A stretch of 29,877 nt of DNA from a virus. The DNA lies in IMG/VR virus record IMGVR_UViG_3300030399_000065, positions 1 through 29,877 of that record; one strand, written 5' to 3'. The notes beneath the pieces are model-generated. The model worked only from the letters and a program-made list of their open reading frames with translations, was not told the origin of the DNA and did not search any database. Both the position numbers and the translations under genes were made by a program. Each line of letters starts with the position of its first letter. The stretch's first letter is position 1. Shown in pieces: positions 8,398 to 17,508 of this stretch.

Positions 8398-9128
8398 TAT
8401 CAGCTGTTGTAGCGGGAGGGGTAGCCCTGACCGAAGGGGGCATCAAAATTGCAAATGGTATCTCTCAAAAGAAACAGGCGGCATTGCTTGCCAAAGAAAA
8501 CCCATTTATAGCGCAGACGATGCCCGGCGCTGTTACGCAGGCCACAAACCTTGCCGCACAAAATTATACCAATGGTATGCCGGGTATGCCTGCCGCGCAG
8601 CAGGGAATACAGCAGCAGGCCGGGAATGCCTATGCCGCCGCCTCTAAAGGTGCTTCGAGTAGTGGTGACCTTTTGGATGCAGCCAATAAAATAGGCACAG
8701 GGGCGCAGAGCGCACAGTTGCAATTAGCGCAACAGGCAGCAAGTTATAAGTCAAACGCATTAGGAGGCTATGCCGCCGCGTTGGGTAATGAGGCTGGTTG
8801 GCAGGATCAACTTTACAAGAATAATCAACTACAGCCTTATTTAAGAGCGGCTAACACCGCAGCGGCGTTACAGGGTGCGGGGAACATCAACGAGTTTAAT
8901 GGGCTTGACACCATCGGTAGCGGCCTTGAAACGGCGGCGGGGTCTTACTCAAACAGCCAATATAAAAATTTGCTGTTAAAAAATCTGAATAAAGGCAATG
9001 GCATAGGTTTTCAACCTGGAAGCACAATTACAGATCCTAATATGGCCGCAGCCAGCATGGGTATGTTTGACAGCCCGACAATGCCGACCAACCAGATGCT
9101 TGCACAATCACAAATCTATCAGGGATAA
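8385..9128 (+). CDS. Ala/Gln-rich presumed internal virion protein
   Basis: A 247-residue protein with an unusually clear ribosome binding site for this genome (AAAGGAG at 8371-8377, seven bases before ATG 8385), which fixes the start inside the preceding gene. It opens with an Ala/Val/Gly-rich segment (VISAVVAGGVALTEGG), then is Ala-, Gln- and Asn-rich with predicted amphipathic helices and several Gly/Met/Pro patches. Small Ala/Gln-rich proteins next to very large virion proteins are typical of the DNA-ejection proteins of short-tailed phages. That role is inferred from composition and order; no homologue was recognised. Confidence 0.6.
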   Translation: MSGVISAVVAGGVALTEGGIKIANGISQKKQAALLAKENPFIAQTMPGAVTQATNLAAQNYTNGMPGMPAAQQGIQQQAGNAYAAASKGASSSGDLLDAANKIGTGAQSAQLQLAQQAASYKSNALGGYAAALGNEAGWQDQLYKNNQLQPYLRAANTAAALQGAGNINEFNGLDTIGSGLETAAGSYSNSQYKNLLLKNLNKGNGIGFQPGSTITDPNMAAASMGMFDSPTMPTNQMLAQSQIYQG

Positions 9129-10631
9129 ATGGCGGCACCAATATCAAGCGGTTATTTAGGTGATGCCACGCAAGGCATAGGTCAGGGCCTTGCCTTTGTT
9201 TTGCCCGAAGGTAAAGCGGGTGAATATGCTATGCAGCTTGCCCAAACACATGCCCAGCAGTTGCAGGATATGGCAAAGCAAAAAGTTTTACAGCAGCAGA
9301 AATTACAGCAACAATACGAAACGGATTTCCGTAATGATGAATTACCTAAGATATGGGGGCCATTTTCAGCGGGTATCAGCAAGATGCACTATGATAACCT
9401 TGCCAGTGCTGCAGGTCAATGGGCGCAAACGGATAAATCGCCGTGGTCAGACCCTAAGTTCATCGAAAAGGTTGATAAGGTAAAGTCATTGGCAGAAACA
9501 GCCAATCAGTTCGGCACACAACTAACAACTCGTCTTGCCGCTGCCCGTTCCGACAAAGACGGAAAGTACAACGAAAGTGATAAAAAGGCGTTGGAGGACT
9601 ATTACAACAAGTTCAATGCTGCTTCCGACAGCGATAAGATGGATTATATTTTAAATCCGGATAACCACAAGATGCCTGATTTGAACGACCGTGATTATGA
9701 CGTTCATGATGCGGTAAAGGCGTTAAAACCAACAGGCGACCAAAATGAAAATGAAAACCAGGTGTTTAGCCTTTTGGGGGATCCAAAATATCATTCCCTG
9801 TTTCACCAATCCGGGTACGATACCAATTTACCGGATGGTTCTGCGTACCAGTATCAAAAGGATGCTAACGGTAAAGATATACCCTCTACCGGACATCGTG
9901 TTTTCCCTACTGACGATGCTTATGCGCATTTTACCGCCCATGATTGGCTGACGAATCCGTTTAAAGCAGATAAGTTGGCGGCGGCGGGTGTAAACAAAGA
10001 CGATCCGGACGCGGAAGAAAAATTAGCCCATCTGATAACGGCGCAAAACGCCGGGGCGCAAAACATAGTTTCTACGGTGTCTCCCATGTTGTTTGACCAG
10101 GAAAAGGCGCAGCAGTTAACGGATCAGCGGAATGCTCAAAAAAGGGACGCTGAACGTTTGAATTTAACCCAAAAAGAATATCAGTTACATTTTCAGGAGC
10201 ATAAAGATTTACAAGTTGAGCGGAAAGCGAAATTTGAGGCTACGCCGCCATTTGACAGGGCCGCGCAGCAAATGCAGCAGGCACATGTAGCCGGGGATGA
10301 TGCCGCCGTTAAAAAGTATGCCGATGGCTTAGTTGAGCACATTCCGAATAAAAAATACAAAGAGCCAATTACTACCGATGTTAAAAATGGTATATTGACA
10401 ATTCACGTTCCCAAAGAGCATATACCAAGCGGTAACGGTGCGAGAGCTTATGATATTCCCGTTGGTATGTCCGATCCTAACTTTGAATCTGTATTATGGG
10501 CAAAGTTAAAAGGGGCTGGTATGGATGTGGATAGCTACAACAAGTCGCACAAAGAAGATACTTACGGCAGTAAGGATACGCCGGGCAAGCCAAAAATAAA
10601 TGTTGATCCTAATATAGATTTAACACAGTAA
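9129..10631 (+). CDS. Helical presumed internal virion protein (500 aa)
   Basis: Starts immediately after the preceding stop and ends in a TAATG overlap with the next gene. Residues 35-70 are Gln-rich and coiled-coil-like, followed by a long hydrophilic helical region with a charged middle (residues 130-220) and a Lys/Asp/Pro-rich C-terminus. There is no signal peptide, membrane segment or catalytic motif that I recognise. With the preceding Ala/Gln-rich protein and the following giant protein it forms a trio like the cargo or ejection proteins of podoviruses, which travel in the capsid or tail and enter the host with the DNA. This is inference from context. Confidence 0.6.
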   Translation: MAAPISSGYLGDATQGIGQGLAFVLPEGKAGEYAMQLAQTHAQQLQDMAKQKVLQQQKLQQQYETDFRNDELPKIWGPFSAGISKMHYDNLASAAGQWAQTDKSPWSDPKFIEKVDKVKSLAETANQFGTQLTTRLAAARSDKDGKYNESDKKALEDYYNKFNAASDSDKMDYILNPDNHKMPDLNDRDYDVHDAVKALKPTGDQNENENQVFSLLGDPKYHSLFHQSGYDTNLPDGSAYQYQKDANGKDIPSTGHRVFPTDDAYAHFTAHDWLTNPFKADKLAAAGVNKDDPDAEEKLAHLITAQNAGAQNIVSTVSPMLFDQEKAQQLTDQRNAQKRDAERLNLTQKEYQLHFQEHKDLQVERKAKFEATPPFDRAAQQMQQAHVAGDDAAVKKYADGLVEHIPNKKYKEPITTDVKNGILTIHVPKEHIPSGNGARAYDIPVGMSDPNFESVLWAKLKGAGMDVDSYNKSHKEDTYGSKDTPGKPKINVDPNIDLTQ

Positions 10632-13600
10632 TGGCAGACGAAGCAACAGTACAAGATCCACCTGTTTCGGGAACACCGACCGTACAGCCTCCCGTGCCGC
10701 AACCTCCGGTTAGCAAGGGCGAAAAACTATACGAAAATCTCGTAAAGGCGGGCCTGTCTGAAAAGAATTTAGGGGGTAGTAAACAAAACTTCATTAAGAA
10801 TTTATCCAACCCAATCACCGCGAATACTTTTTATTCCAAGTTGAGGGATATGGGTTTTACTGAAAAGAATTTAGGTACATTAAAGGACTTTCAAACTATA
10901 TTCACACCCCCAAAAGGGGGCGGCGCAGGATCGCCGCCTATCTCGTCGCAATCTACAATTGGTTCAAATCCTTCCCCAAATGGGGCGACACAAAATAATA
11001 TACCCGGTTGGAGGATGCCTAAAACCGTACAACCCGAAAATCCAAACAATACCGATCATCCCAATATTCAACACATGCGCCCTTTGCCGGGTGTGCCTGT
11101 AAAACTATTATCTAAAGACCAGGAAAAACAGACTTTTGAGGCAAAGCCACAAACAAGTACACAAGCAAATAATAAAACAAATCAGCCCAAAGGCGCATGG
11201 GGGAATATAGGAAACGTATTGCCAATGACCGTTCGTGCCGGTCTTGAAAAAGATGCAGGGGATGCTTTGCAATTGATCGGCGGTAAAATTGGTGAGTTTA
11301 GAGATAATGCCGCCATAAAGGATAATCAATCCATGATGCACCAGTTGGGACTTGACGGAAGTTTGCCAAGTCAAAAAGACTATGGCCTTACAGGCGCAGT
11401 TACACAGTTGGGATTGTTATTGGAAGATGATTCAAAAAAATATCAACAGGCGGCAACCGATCAACCTCTACCTAATACGACAATGGGTAAGGTGGCGACA
11501 ACCGCTATAGGTTTTACACCCGACCTTATAGAACTGGCCGCTACGCCTGAACTTGACGTAGCCAAGTTAGGTAAATTGGGAGATGTACTTGCCAAATACG
11601 GCGGTAAATATGCCCCTAAAGCCGCAAATTTATTGGGCGGAAAGTTTCCTATACTGATGGGAACAAAGGGGCTTACAAGCGGCTATAGTGAGGCTAAGGC
11701 GCAAGGTATGTCTGATTATGATGCCACCAATCACGCCCTTATTAATTCAGCAGAGGAATACGGAAAGGGTGTTCTTTTCGAGGGCGCTGGCGCGGCGGCG
11801 GGAAAGGTATCAAAATTAGGCGCAAAAGTTCTTGAAGATGCCGGATGGCTGAAAGGCGGCAAAATAGTACAGGGTGCTCAAAAGGCAATCCTTAATTCAG
11901 CGGCCCAGGCAACTGCTTTTTCCGCCGTGCCATTTGTGACCAACGCGATACAAGGTAAAACCACTTCACTTGATGAATTTAAGAACAATGCTATTTTTGG
12001 TGGGGTGTTGGGTTTATTCCACGGCAAAGAAAAAGACCCTGAAAAACCATCGGCGGCTGATGCTTCTGCGGCACAAATTAACCAGCGCTCACCCCTGATA
12101 GACGTCCACAACTTTATGGCCGCTGATATGGCTGGTATTCAGTTTGCACATCAATTGGATGCCACGGCAACCGACCTGCACATGAAGGCGGCACAACACG
12201 CACAGGATGCCTATTATGCAACTTCTGACGAAGGACGACAGACCAATATGGTGCAATCATCTATACATGCAAAATTAGCTTCTCTAAAGGCTTTTACGGA
12301 TGCCATATCGAAAGATAAGGATGGTGTTATTGATGGAATTAACCAACTTGATTTGCCGGATGAGGATAAGCAGAAAATCATTGATAAAATAAATAAAGTT
12401 CATGAAAAAATTGACCCCTTAGAAGGTGAAAGGGTAGACCTTGACGGTAAATTACATGAACTTAACGGCGCTATTGCCGCCAACGAAGCGCGCCCCGCTA
12501 CTACACCGAAAGACCTGGCTGATAAAAAAGTAGTAGGTGAAAGATTGCAACAGGAGCACGACGACCTGACTAAGCAACTTGAAGATGCTACAAAAAGCCA
12601 GTACGAAGCAAAAATAGCACAGCAAGAAACCGATGCAAAGATAGCGGAGTTTCAAAAGAATTTTCCCGATCACCATGTGGATATGATGGATGATTTGCCT
12701 GAACATATTGTTCGCACGTTTGACCGTATTGATTCGGATAAGCCCGTTGACCCGGTTGCTTTAAACGAGGCAAGCGATTGGCTTTATAATAAGTACAAAG
12801 AGTTAACTAAAACTAAGACAAGTGATACCAGGATGCTAACCACCGAACAAATAGAGGCATTACAGCATCAAATTGGCGAAGATATTACCACACTTGAAAA
12901 TCATAAAGCTAAATATTATGGAGACGAAGAACCACAAGCAGAAAGCGGAACCGAAGCTAAACCTGAAACACAGGTTGATAATGGCGCAATTGGTGAAGCC
13001 GAAAAAGCCGAAATCAGAAAAGAAATAAAGGATGAAGGAAAACCAAAAAGCGAACCGGCTAAGGAAATACCTGCTCAAGCACCAAAAGAAGATGCCACAG
13101 CCGGTGCGCCGGAACCTGATAAAACAGTTGATGAAAAAAGTGGGGATACTACCGTAGATAAGTCGGCGCAACCAGTAGAGGCGGAAGTTAAACAAATAGG
13201 GGGAACAAAAGAGGCTAATAAAAAAGGTAAAGAGATTGTTTCCGATGCCATTGACGATAAGGTTGATGAGTTGACTAAAGTTGATACTTCCCCTAAAAAG
13301 CTGAAAGAGCAAAAAAAGGATATTATCGATCAGATGCAGGAGGTGTATGATATTATGTTTGGTCACCATCCCGAAAAATTACAAAAAGAGTTAAAAGATG
13401 CTGGATTTTTGCATAGCGGTGAAACCGAACCGGATTATAGAGACAAACTAAAAGAAGCGGGGTACGAAATCAACGACAAGGATCAAATTGTATTTCATGT
13501 TTTGGACGATGGTACCTTTAAAATACATCAAGATAATATTGCTTATGCTATCGATCAGGTAAAAAAAGAGTTTCCTACCGAACTGGAAAAACAAAAACCA

Positions 13601-16600
13601 GACAGTATTAATAAAGACAATAAAAATCAAAAACCAGGAAAACCAGGAACCGGCACAGGTGTTGACCCGAAAGACGCCATTGATAATATTGAAATGGCTA
13701 AAAAGGTCGGTAACAAGAAAATGCAGCAATTATTCGAAAAGGAATATGAGCGCGTTACCGGCAAGTCTTATGATCCCGGGGATGCTGAAAATAACCCCGT
13801 AGAGGCACCTGATCAAACAGAGGCTAAAACACCACCAAAAGAGGAAGAAAAGCCCATAGAAACCACTAAAAACAAAGAAAAAAGCGGTGATCAAGAAAAG
13901 CAAAAAGTAGCCGACCGGGCTAAAACAATGGCTGATAAACTACGTACGTTGAAAACAGGGAAAGGTAATACGTATGGCGGTTTACAGGGGGTTGGCGCAG
14001 CGGTATGGGACGGCGCTATAGAAACGGCGGCTACAGTCATTGAACAGGGCGGTAAACTTGCCGATGCTATACAGGCGGCTGTTGACCACATCAAAGCCAA
14101 CTCCAAAGAGAAGGACGAGGACAAAATCCGTAAAGCTATTACCGCTGATTTTTCCGCAGCTGGTCTTGAAGATCGGTACGATGAACCTGAAATGATAGAG
14201 GCCAATAACGCCTTTATGGATGCTAAGGTTGAGGGCCGTTTCGGACAGGATGCCCTTGATCATATTATCGGCCAGCTAAAAGATACCAACCTTGAAAACA
14301 TCGTTGGTAAGGTAAAGGCTAAAATTGCCAAAGCATCAGGCTTTTTGGCCGATACCCGTAAAAGGGTTTTGGAAAATGAGGGCGGCAGTGAAGAAGATCA
14401 GGCGGCTTTATTGATGGACCAGTATCACCTAAAAGGCCAGGAAGAAAAACTCATTCAGAGCATAAATGAGGAAACAAATCCCGACGAGATCCGCAAGATG
14501 CAATCGCAGCTTGAAAAGTTACAGGGCGAAATTTTAGATAATGCGGTAGCTAACCGGATGATTGGCCGGGAAGCGTCAAGTATTTTCAGATTGCGCCAGG
14601 TTGCAGTTGACCAGGATTCCAACTTGCAGAATATGCGGGAACAGTACATGGCAAGTGAAGGTGTTAAAAAACTCACACCCGAGCAGGAAGAAGAAATACG
14701 GCAGGAGTACCAGAAGCGCCGGGAGGCGGAAGAAGAAGTAAAGCGCCTGACTAAACTTGAAAAGCAGAACCGGGAGAAAAACGAGAAGTTGCAGCAGGAA
14801 AACGATGCGTTACGTAAAATTATTGATGACGCTAAAGCGAAACACAATAAATCAAAGGCAACCACATCCGACAGGTTATCAACTATCCGTACAAATATTG
14901 ACAGTGCTAAAAAGGAATTGGCGAAAATATTTAGCGCCAATGCTTTTTTTAACCCGGAGGTATATAAGCATCTTAAAAATATTGCCGTTGGTAAGGCAGA
15001 GGAAATTTATGTAAGAACCAAACAGGCGGTAGAATTAAACCATTTGATCGACGCGGTACATGACGAAATAAAAGATTTGAATGCCGACATTACTAAAGAG
15101 GACATTCGGGATGCCATAGCAGGTAGGGGCGGCGAAAAATCAAAGCCCAAATCTGAACTGCAAAAAAACCTGCAAGACCTGAAAACACAAGCAGGATTGA
15201 TGTCGAGGATTAATGACCTTGAAAATAATATTGAGGTACAGACAAAGCGTAAGGGCGAATCGTCGCCACAGGTTAAGGCGCTACAAAAGCAACTTTCCGA
15301 TCTTAAAAAGCAGATTAAGATAGATGCTGATACCGAAGCAATGCAGGAGGGCACTCTTGACACCTCAGTTAAGTCCGTTAATAAAGCTGAACCAGATGAA
15401 CGCCAGCAAAATATTAATCGCTATAAAGCCATACAGAGGCAAATAAAGGCCGTTGAGGGAAAGTTAAATACCGGCGATTTTACCACCCCGGCCAAAGAGG
15501 CTAAGAAGTTTGAAAAGTCCAAAGAGTTGCAAGATGCTGAACATAAGTTAGCCGTAAGAAAGTTTCAATGGGAAAAAGCCAGGAAACAAGCACTAATGAA
15601 AAATCAGCCCTGGTACAAAAAACTTGCTAATAATGTTTTGCAATGGCAGCGCTTTGCTGTTTTATCTTACCCCACAACTTTAGCAAAACTTGCTATCGTA
15701 GCGGCAAAGGGCGTTATCGTAAAACCATTGCAACTTGCCTTTCAGGAACTAAATTACAGGATCACCCATGCAATAGGCAGGTTAACAGGCCGCACCGGCG
15801 CAAGCGGCGCTGTTTACGGGAAGGTACGTCCGGAGGCAATGGCGAAGTTTTACGGAGAATTTGTCCGCAACTTTTCTATTCAGAATATTAAGAGTGCATT
15901 TAGTGGGATGGATGATGCTGACTTGCTTTATGGTAGCTCGAAGTATATGGAGGACTACGACATCGGTAGTGGCTTCCACAACGCCTTTTTGGAGTTTCCA
16001 GGCAGATCACATGGTTATATAAAATCGTTCCTTAGAAAGCCTGAAACAGCTTTTGCGCATGAACAACTACTGCAGCACTATATCGAAAAGTTTCAGGAAA
16101 CCGGGGATCCTAATTATGATCCGTCTAATGATGAAACTTTAGAGCGTATAAATTCATTGGCCGCTGAACACGGAAAATGGGCTATTATGATGAACAAAAA
16201 CAATGGCGTTGAAAAGTTACGTACCATGTTTAATTCACTTATGGGTGACAATTCCCCGTCATTGGTTACAAAGGCAACAGGTGTTTTGTTAAAAACAGAG
16301 TTTCCAATATTAAAACTTCCTGTTAACTATGCCCGACGCTATTTCCTAACAAAATATGGATTAATAAAGGCGGTAACCGGAACTGGTGAAATGCCCGGGC
16401 TTATACATATCGCTTTAAAAGGGACAGCAGACCTTACAGATCAGCAGAAAGACCTCTTATCTCGTACGCTCACCTATGGTTCAATGGGCGCTGCGGCGGT
16501 AACGGCCGGCTACTTACTTCGTAATAAAATAGTAAAAAATCAAGACGGCAGTGTTGATTTTGGCGGGCATCATATTCCCAAATTAGCCCTTGACAGTCCA

Positions 16601-17392
16601 TTAGATGACAGTTTTTTAAGTGGTGTAACTTACGGACAGCATATTGACGCGGCACAAGGGCCGACACATGCGGATGACTGGATTAAAAACTTTGCCACTT
16701 CTGATATAGACGTAGCCAAAAGAATGCCTTTTGTAAATACCTTACAATACGGTTTCCTTACAAAGTTGGCGCAGGCGCTATATGCTAAATCAGAGGCAAG
16801 CACAAATCAAGAGATAAAAAATGCTTTTGATAGAAAAGTTGGCGATATGGTTACACCCGGTTTTTTAAAGGAAATAGCCGAATACTACGATAAGGACGAG
16901 GCTGGGCAACCTGTAAAGCGTTATCCAAAATCAGCTATACAAGCTATTGAAAGCGGTATTCCCGGTTTACGTAAAAACGTTTCTACCCATACCGATGCTT
17001 TTGATAAAAAGGTTGGCGAGATTAAAAATGATGACGGCGAAACAGTACCTTTATCGGAAGATAAGATCAATGATCGTAAAAAGATAATCGACAAGGCTTT
17101 GAGTACCGACCCGAAGGACTGGATTGACAAAGACGAAAACCGAAAGACTTGGACGGAAGATTTTCAGGATTTTTGGAGTAACGATAGCAATGCTAAGAAA
17201 ATAGCTAAAGCGGTGGCGCCCTTGAAAATGGCCGGTGCTTCTAAGGGAAGGATTAACGATGCTATCTCACGGTTAAAAGCGACAGCCTTGCAAAAATTTT
17301 TAGAGGATAAAGCTATAAAATATTCGGCTGATAAACTTGACGAACAGGAGCAAAAGAAAAAAGAGAAACCGTACTCAATTTTAAATCAATGA
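10631..17392 (+). CDS. Giant presumed internal/ejected virion protein (2253 aa)
   Basis: A Pro-rich N-terminus is followed by two tandem copies of a short helical repeat (residues 32-48 and 67-82, both ending GxxEKNLG), an arrangement seen at the N-terminus of very large Bacteroidota phage proteins. Residues 490-1100 are Lys/Glu/Asp-rich and probably disordered or coiled. Near 1110-1160 lies a helical Ala/Gly-rich stretch (AAVWDGAIETAATVIEQGGK). Coiled coil dominates about 1290-1560. From about 1667 the sequence becomes globular with aromatic and hydrophobic segments (LQWQRFAVLSYPTTLAKLAI; FPILKLPVNYARRYF; GSMGAAAVTAGYLL near 1950), resembling the C-terminal region of large polyvalent proteins of phages and mobile elements. 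I see no protease, transglycosylase or RNA polymerase motif. Likely role: ejected into the host with the DNA. A tape-measure role is less likely given the short-tail gene set. Confidence 0.6.
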   Translation: MADEATVQDPPVSGTPTVQPPVPQPPVSKGEKLYENLVKAGLSEKNLGGSKQNFIKNLSNPITANTFYSKLRDMGFTEKNLGTLKDFQTIFTPPKGGGAGSPPISSQSTIGSNPSPNGATQNNIPGWRMPKTVQPENPNNTDHPNIQHMRPLPGVPVKLLSKDQEKQTFEAKPQTSTQANNKTNQPKGAWGNIGNVLPMTVRAGLEKDAGDALQLIGGKIGEFRDNAAIKDNQSMMHQLGLDGSLPSQKDYGLTGAVTQLGLLLEDDSKKYQQAATDQPLPNTTMGKVATTAIGFTPDLIELAATPELDVAKLGKLGDVLAKYGGKYAPKAANLLGGKFPILMGTKGLTSGYSEAKAQGMSDYDATNHALINSAEEYGKGVLFEGAGAAAGKVSKLGAKVLEDAGWLKGGKIVQGAQKAILNSAAQATAFSAVPFVTNAIQGKTTSLDEFKNNAIFGGVLGLFHGKEKDPEKPSAADASAAQINQRSPLIDVHNFMAADMAGIQFAHQLDATATDLHMKAAQHAQDAYYATSDEGRQTNMVQSSIHAKLASLKAFTDAISKDKDGVIDGINQLDLPDEDKQKIIDKINKVHEKIDPLEGERVDLDGKLHELNGAIAANEARPATTPKDLADKKVVGERLQQEHDDLTKQLEDATKSQYEAKIAQQETDAKIAEFQKNFPDHHVDMMDDLPEHIVRTFDRIDSDKPVDPVALNEASDWLYNKYKELTKTKTSDTRMLTTEQIEALQHQIGEDITTLENHKAKYYGDEEPQAESGTEAKPETQVDNGAIGEAEKAEIRKEIKDEGKPKSEPAKEIPAQAPKEDATAGAPEPDKTVDEKSGDTTVDKSAQPVEAEVKQIGGTKEANKKGKEIVSDAIDDKVDELTKVDTSPKKLKEQKKDIIDQMQEVYDIMFGHHPEKLQKELKDAGFLHSGETEPDYRDKLKEAGYEINDKDQIVFHVLDDGTFKIHQDNIAYAIDQVKKEFPTELEKQKPDSINKDNKNQKPGKPGTGTGVDPKDAIDNIEMAKKVGNKKMQQLFEKEYERVTGKSYDPGDAENNPVEAPDQTEAKTPPKEEEKPIETTKNKEKSGDQEKQKVADRAKTMADKLRTLKTGKGNTYGGLQGVGAAVWDGAIETAATVIEQGGKLADAIQAAVDHIKANSKEKDEDKIRKAITADFSAAGLEDRYDEPEMIEANNAFMDAKVEGRFGQDALDHIIGQLKDTNLENIVGKVKAKIAKASGFLADTRKRVLENEGGSEEDQAALLMDQYHLKGQEEKLIQSINEETNPDEIRKMQSQLEKLQGEILDNAVANRMIGREASSIFRLRQVAVDQDSNLQNMREQYMASEGVKKLTPEQEEEIRQEYQKRREAEEEVKRLTKLEKQNREKNEKLQQENDALRKIIDDAKAKHNKSKATTSDRLSTIRTNIDSAKKELAKIFSANAFFNPEVYKHLKNIAVGKAEEIYVRTKQAVELNHLIDAVHDEIKDLNADITKEDIRDAIAGRGGEKSKPKSELQKNLQDLKTQAGLMSRINDLENNIEVQTKRKGESSPQVKALQKQLSDLKKQIKIDADTEAMQEGTLDTSVKSVNKAEPDERQQNINRYKAIQRQIKAVEGKLNTGDFTTPAKEAKKFEKSKELQDAEHKLAVRKFQWEKARKQALMKNQPWYKKLANNVLQWQRFAVLSYPTTLAKLAIVAAKGVIVKPLQLAFQELNYRITHAIGRLTGRTGASGAVYGKVRPEAMAKFYGEFVRNFSIQNIKSAFSGMDDADLLYGSSKYMEDYDIGSGFHNAFLEFPGRSHGYIKSFLRKPETAFAHEQLLQHYIEKFQETGDPNYDPSNDETLERINSLAAEHGKWAIMMNKNNGVEKLRTMFNSLMGDNSPSLVTKATGVLLKTEFPILKLPVNYARRYFLTKYGLIKAVTGTGEMPGLIHIALKGTADLTDQQKDLLSRTLTYGSMGAAAVTAGYLLRNKIVKNQDGSVDFGGHHIPKLALDSPLDDSFLSGVTYGQHIDAAQGPTHADDWIKNFATSDIDVAKRMPFVNTLQYGFLTKLAQALYAKSEASTNQEIKNAFDRKVGDMVTPGFLKEIAEYYDKDEAGQPVKRYPKSAIQAIESGIPGLRKNVSTHTDAFDKKVGEIKNDDGETVPLSEDKINDRKKIIDKALSTDPKDWIDKDENRKTWTEDFQDFWSNDSNAKKIAKAVAPLKMAGASKGRINDAISRLKATALQKFLEDKAIKYSADKLDEQEQKKKEKPYSILNQ

Positions 17393-17508
17393 AAGATCCG
17401 GAAGATTACGAGCCTGATGACGAAATAAGCGTCCCCGTTGAAACAGATGGAATAGAGGACGATGAGCGATGGGATGATACTGAACCAGACCCTACAATTT
17501 ATAAATAA
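17389..17508 (+). CDS. Acidic 39-aa peptide coupled to the ATP-grasp gene
   Basis: An open frame of 39 codons. Its ATG overlaps the stop of the giant gene as ATGA (17389-17392) and its TAA overlaps the next ATG as TAATG (17506-17510), so translation is coupled on both sides. It begins MKDPEDYEPDDE and ends EPDPTIYK. Of 39 residues, 10 are Asp and 7 are Glu; there are three Thr, one Ser and two Lys. It has no hydrophobic segment. It could be a substrate or partner of the ATP-grasp enzyme encoded next, a small acidic virion or assembly factor, or an acidic inhibitor. No homologue was recognised. Confidence 0.65.
   Translation: MKDPEDYEPDDEISVPVETDGIEDDERWDDTEPDPTIYK

Noticed and set aside
12860-15363. 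Several leftward open frames of 60-169 codons opposite the giant virion gene
   Set aside because: They mirror Lys/Glu-rich coiled-coil codons, giving Phe/Ser/Leu-rich products with no operon context; these are shadow frames.
10631-17392. Giant protein as a virion RNA polymerase, as in some crAss-like phages
   Set aside because: No DFDGD-type or other polymerase catalytic motif was seen in the sequence.
10631-17392. Giant protein as a tail tape measure
   Set aside because: The connector and muzzle-like genes point to a short tail, and no tail tube or sheath gene was seen.
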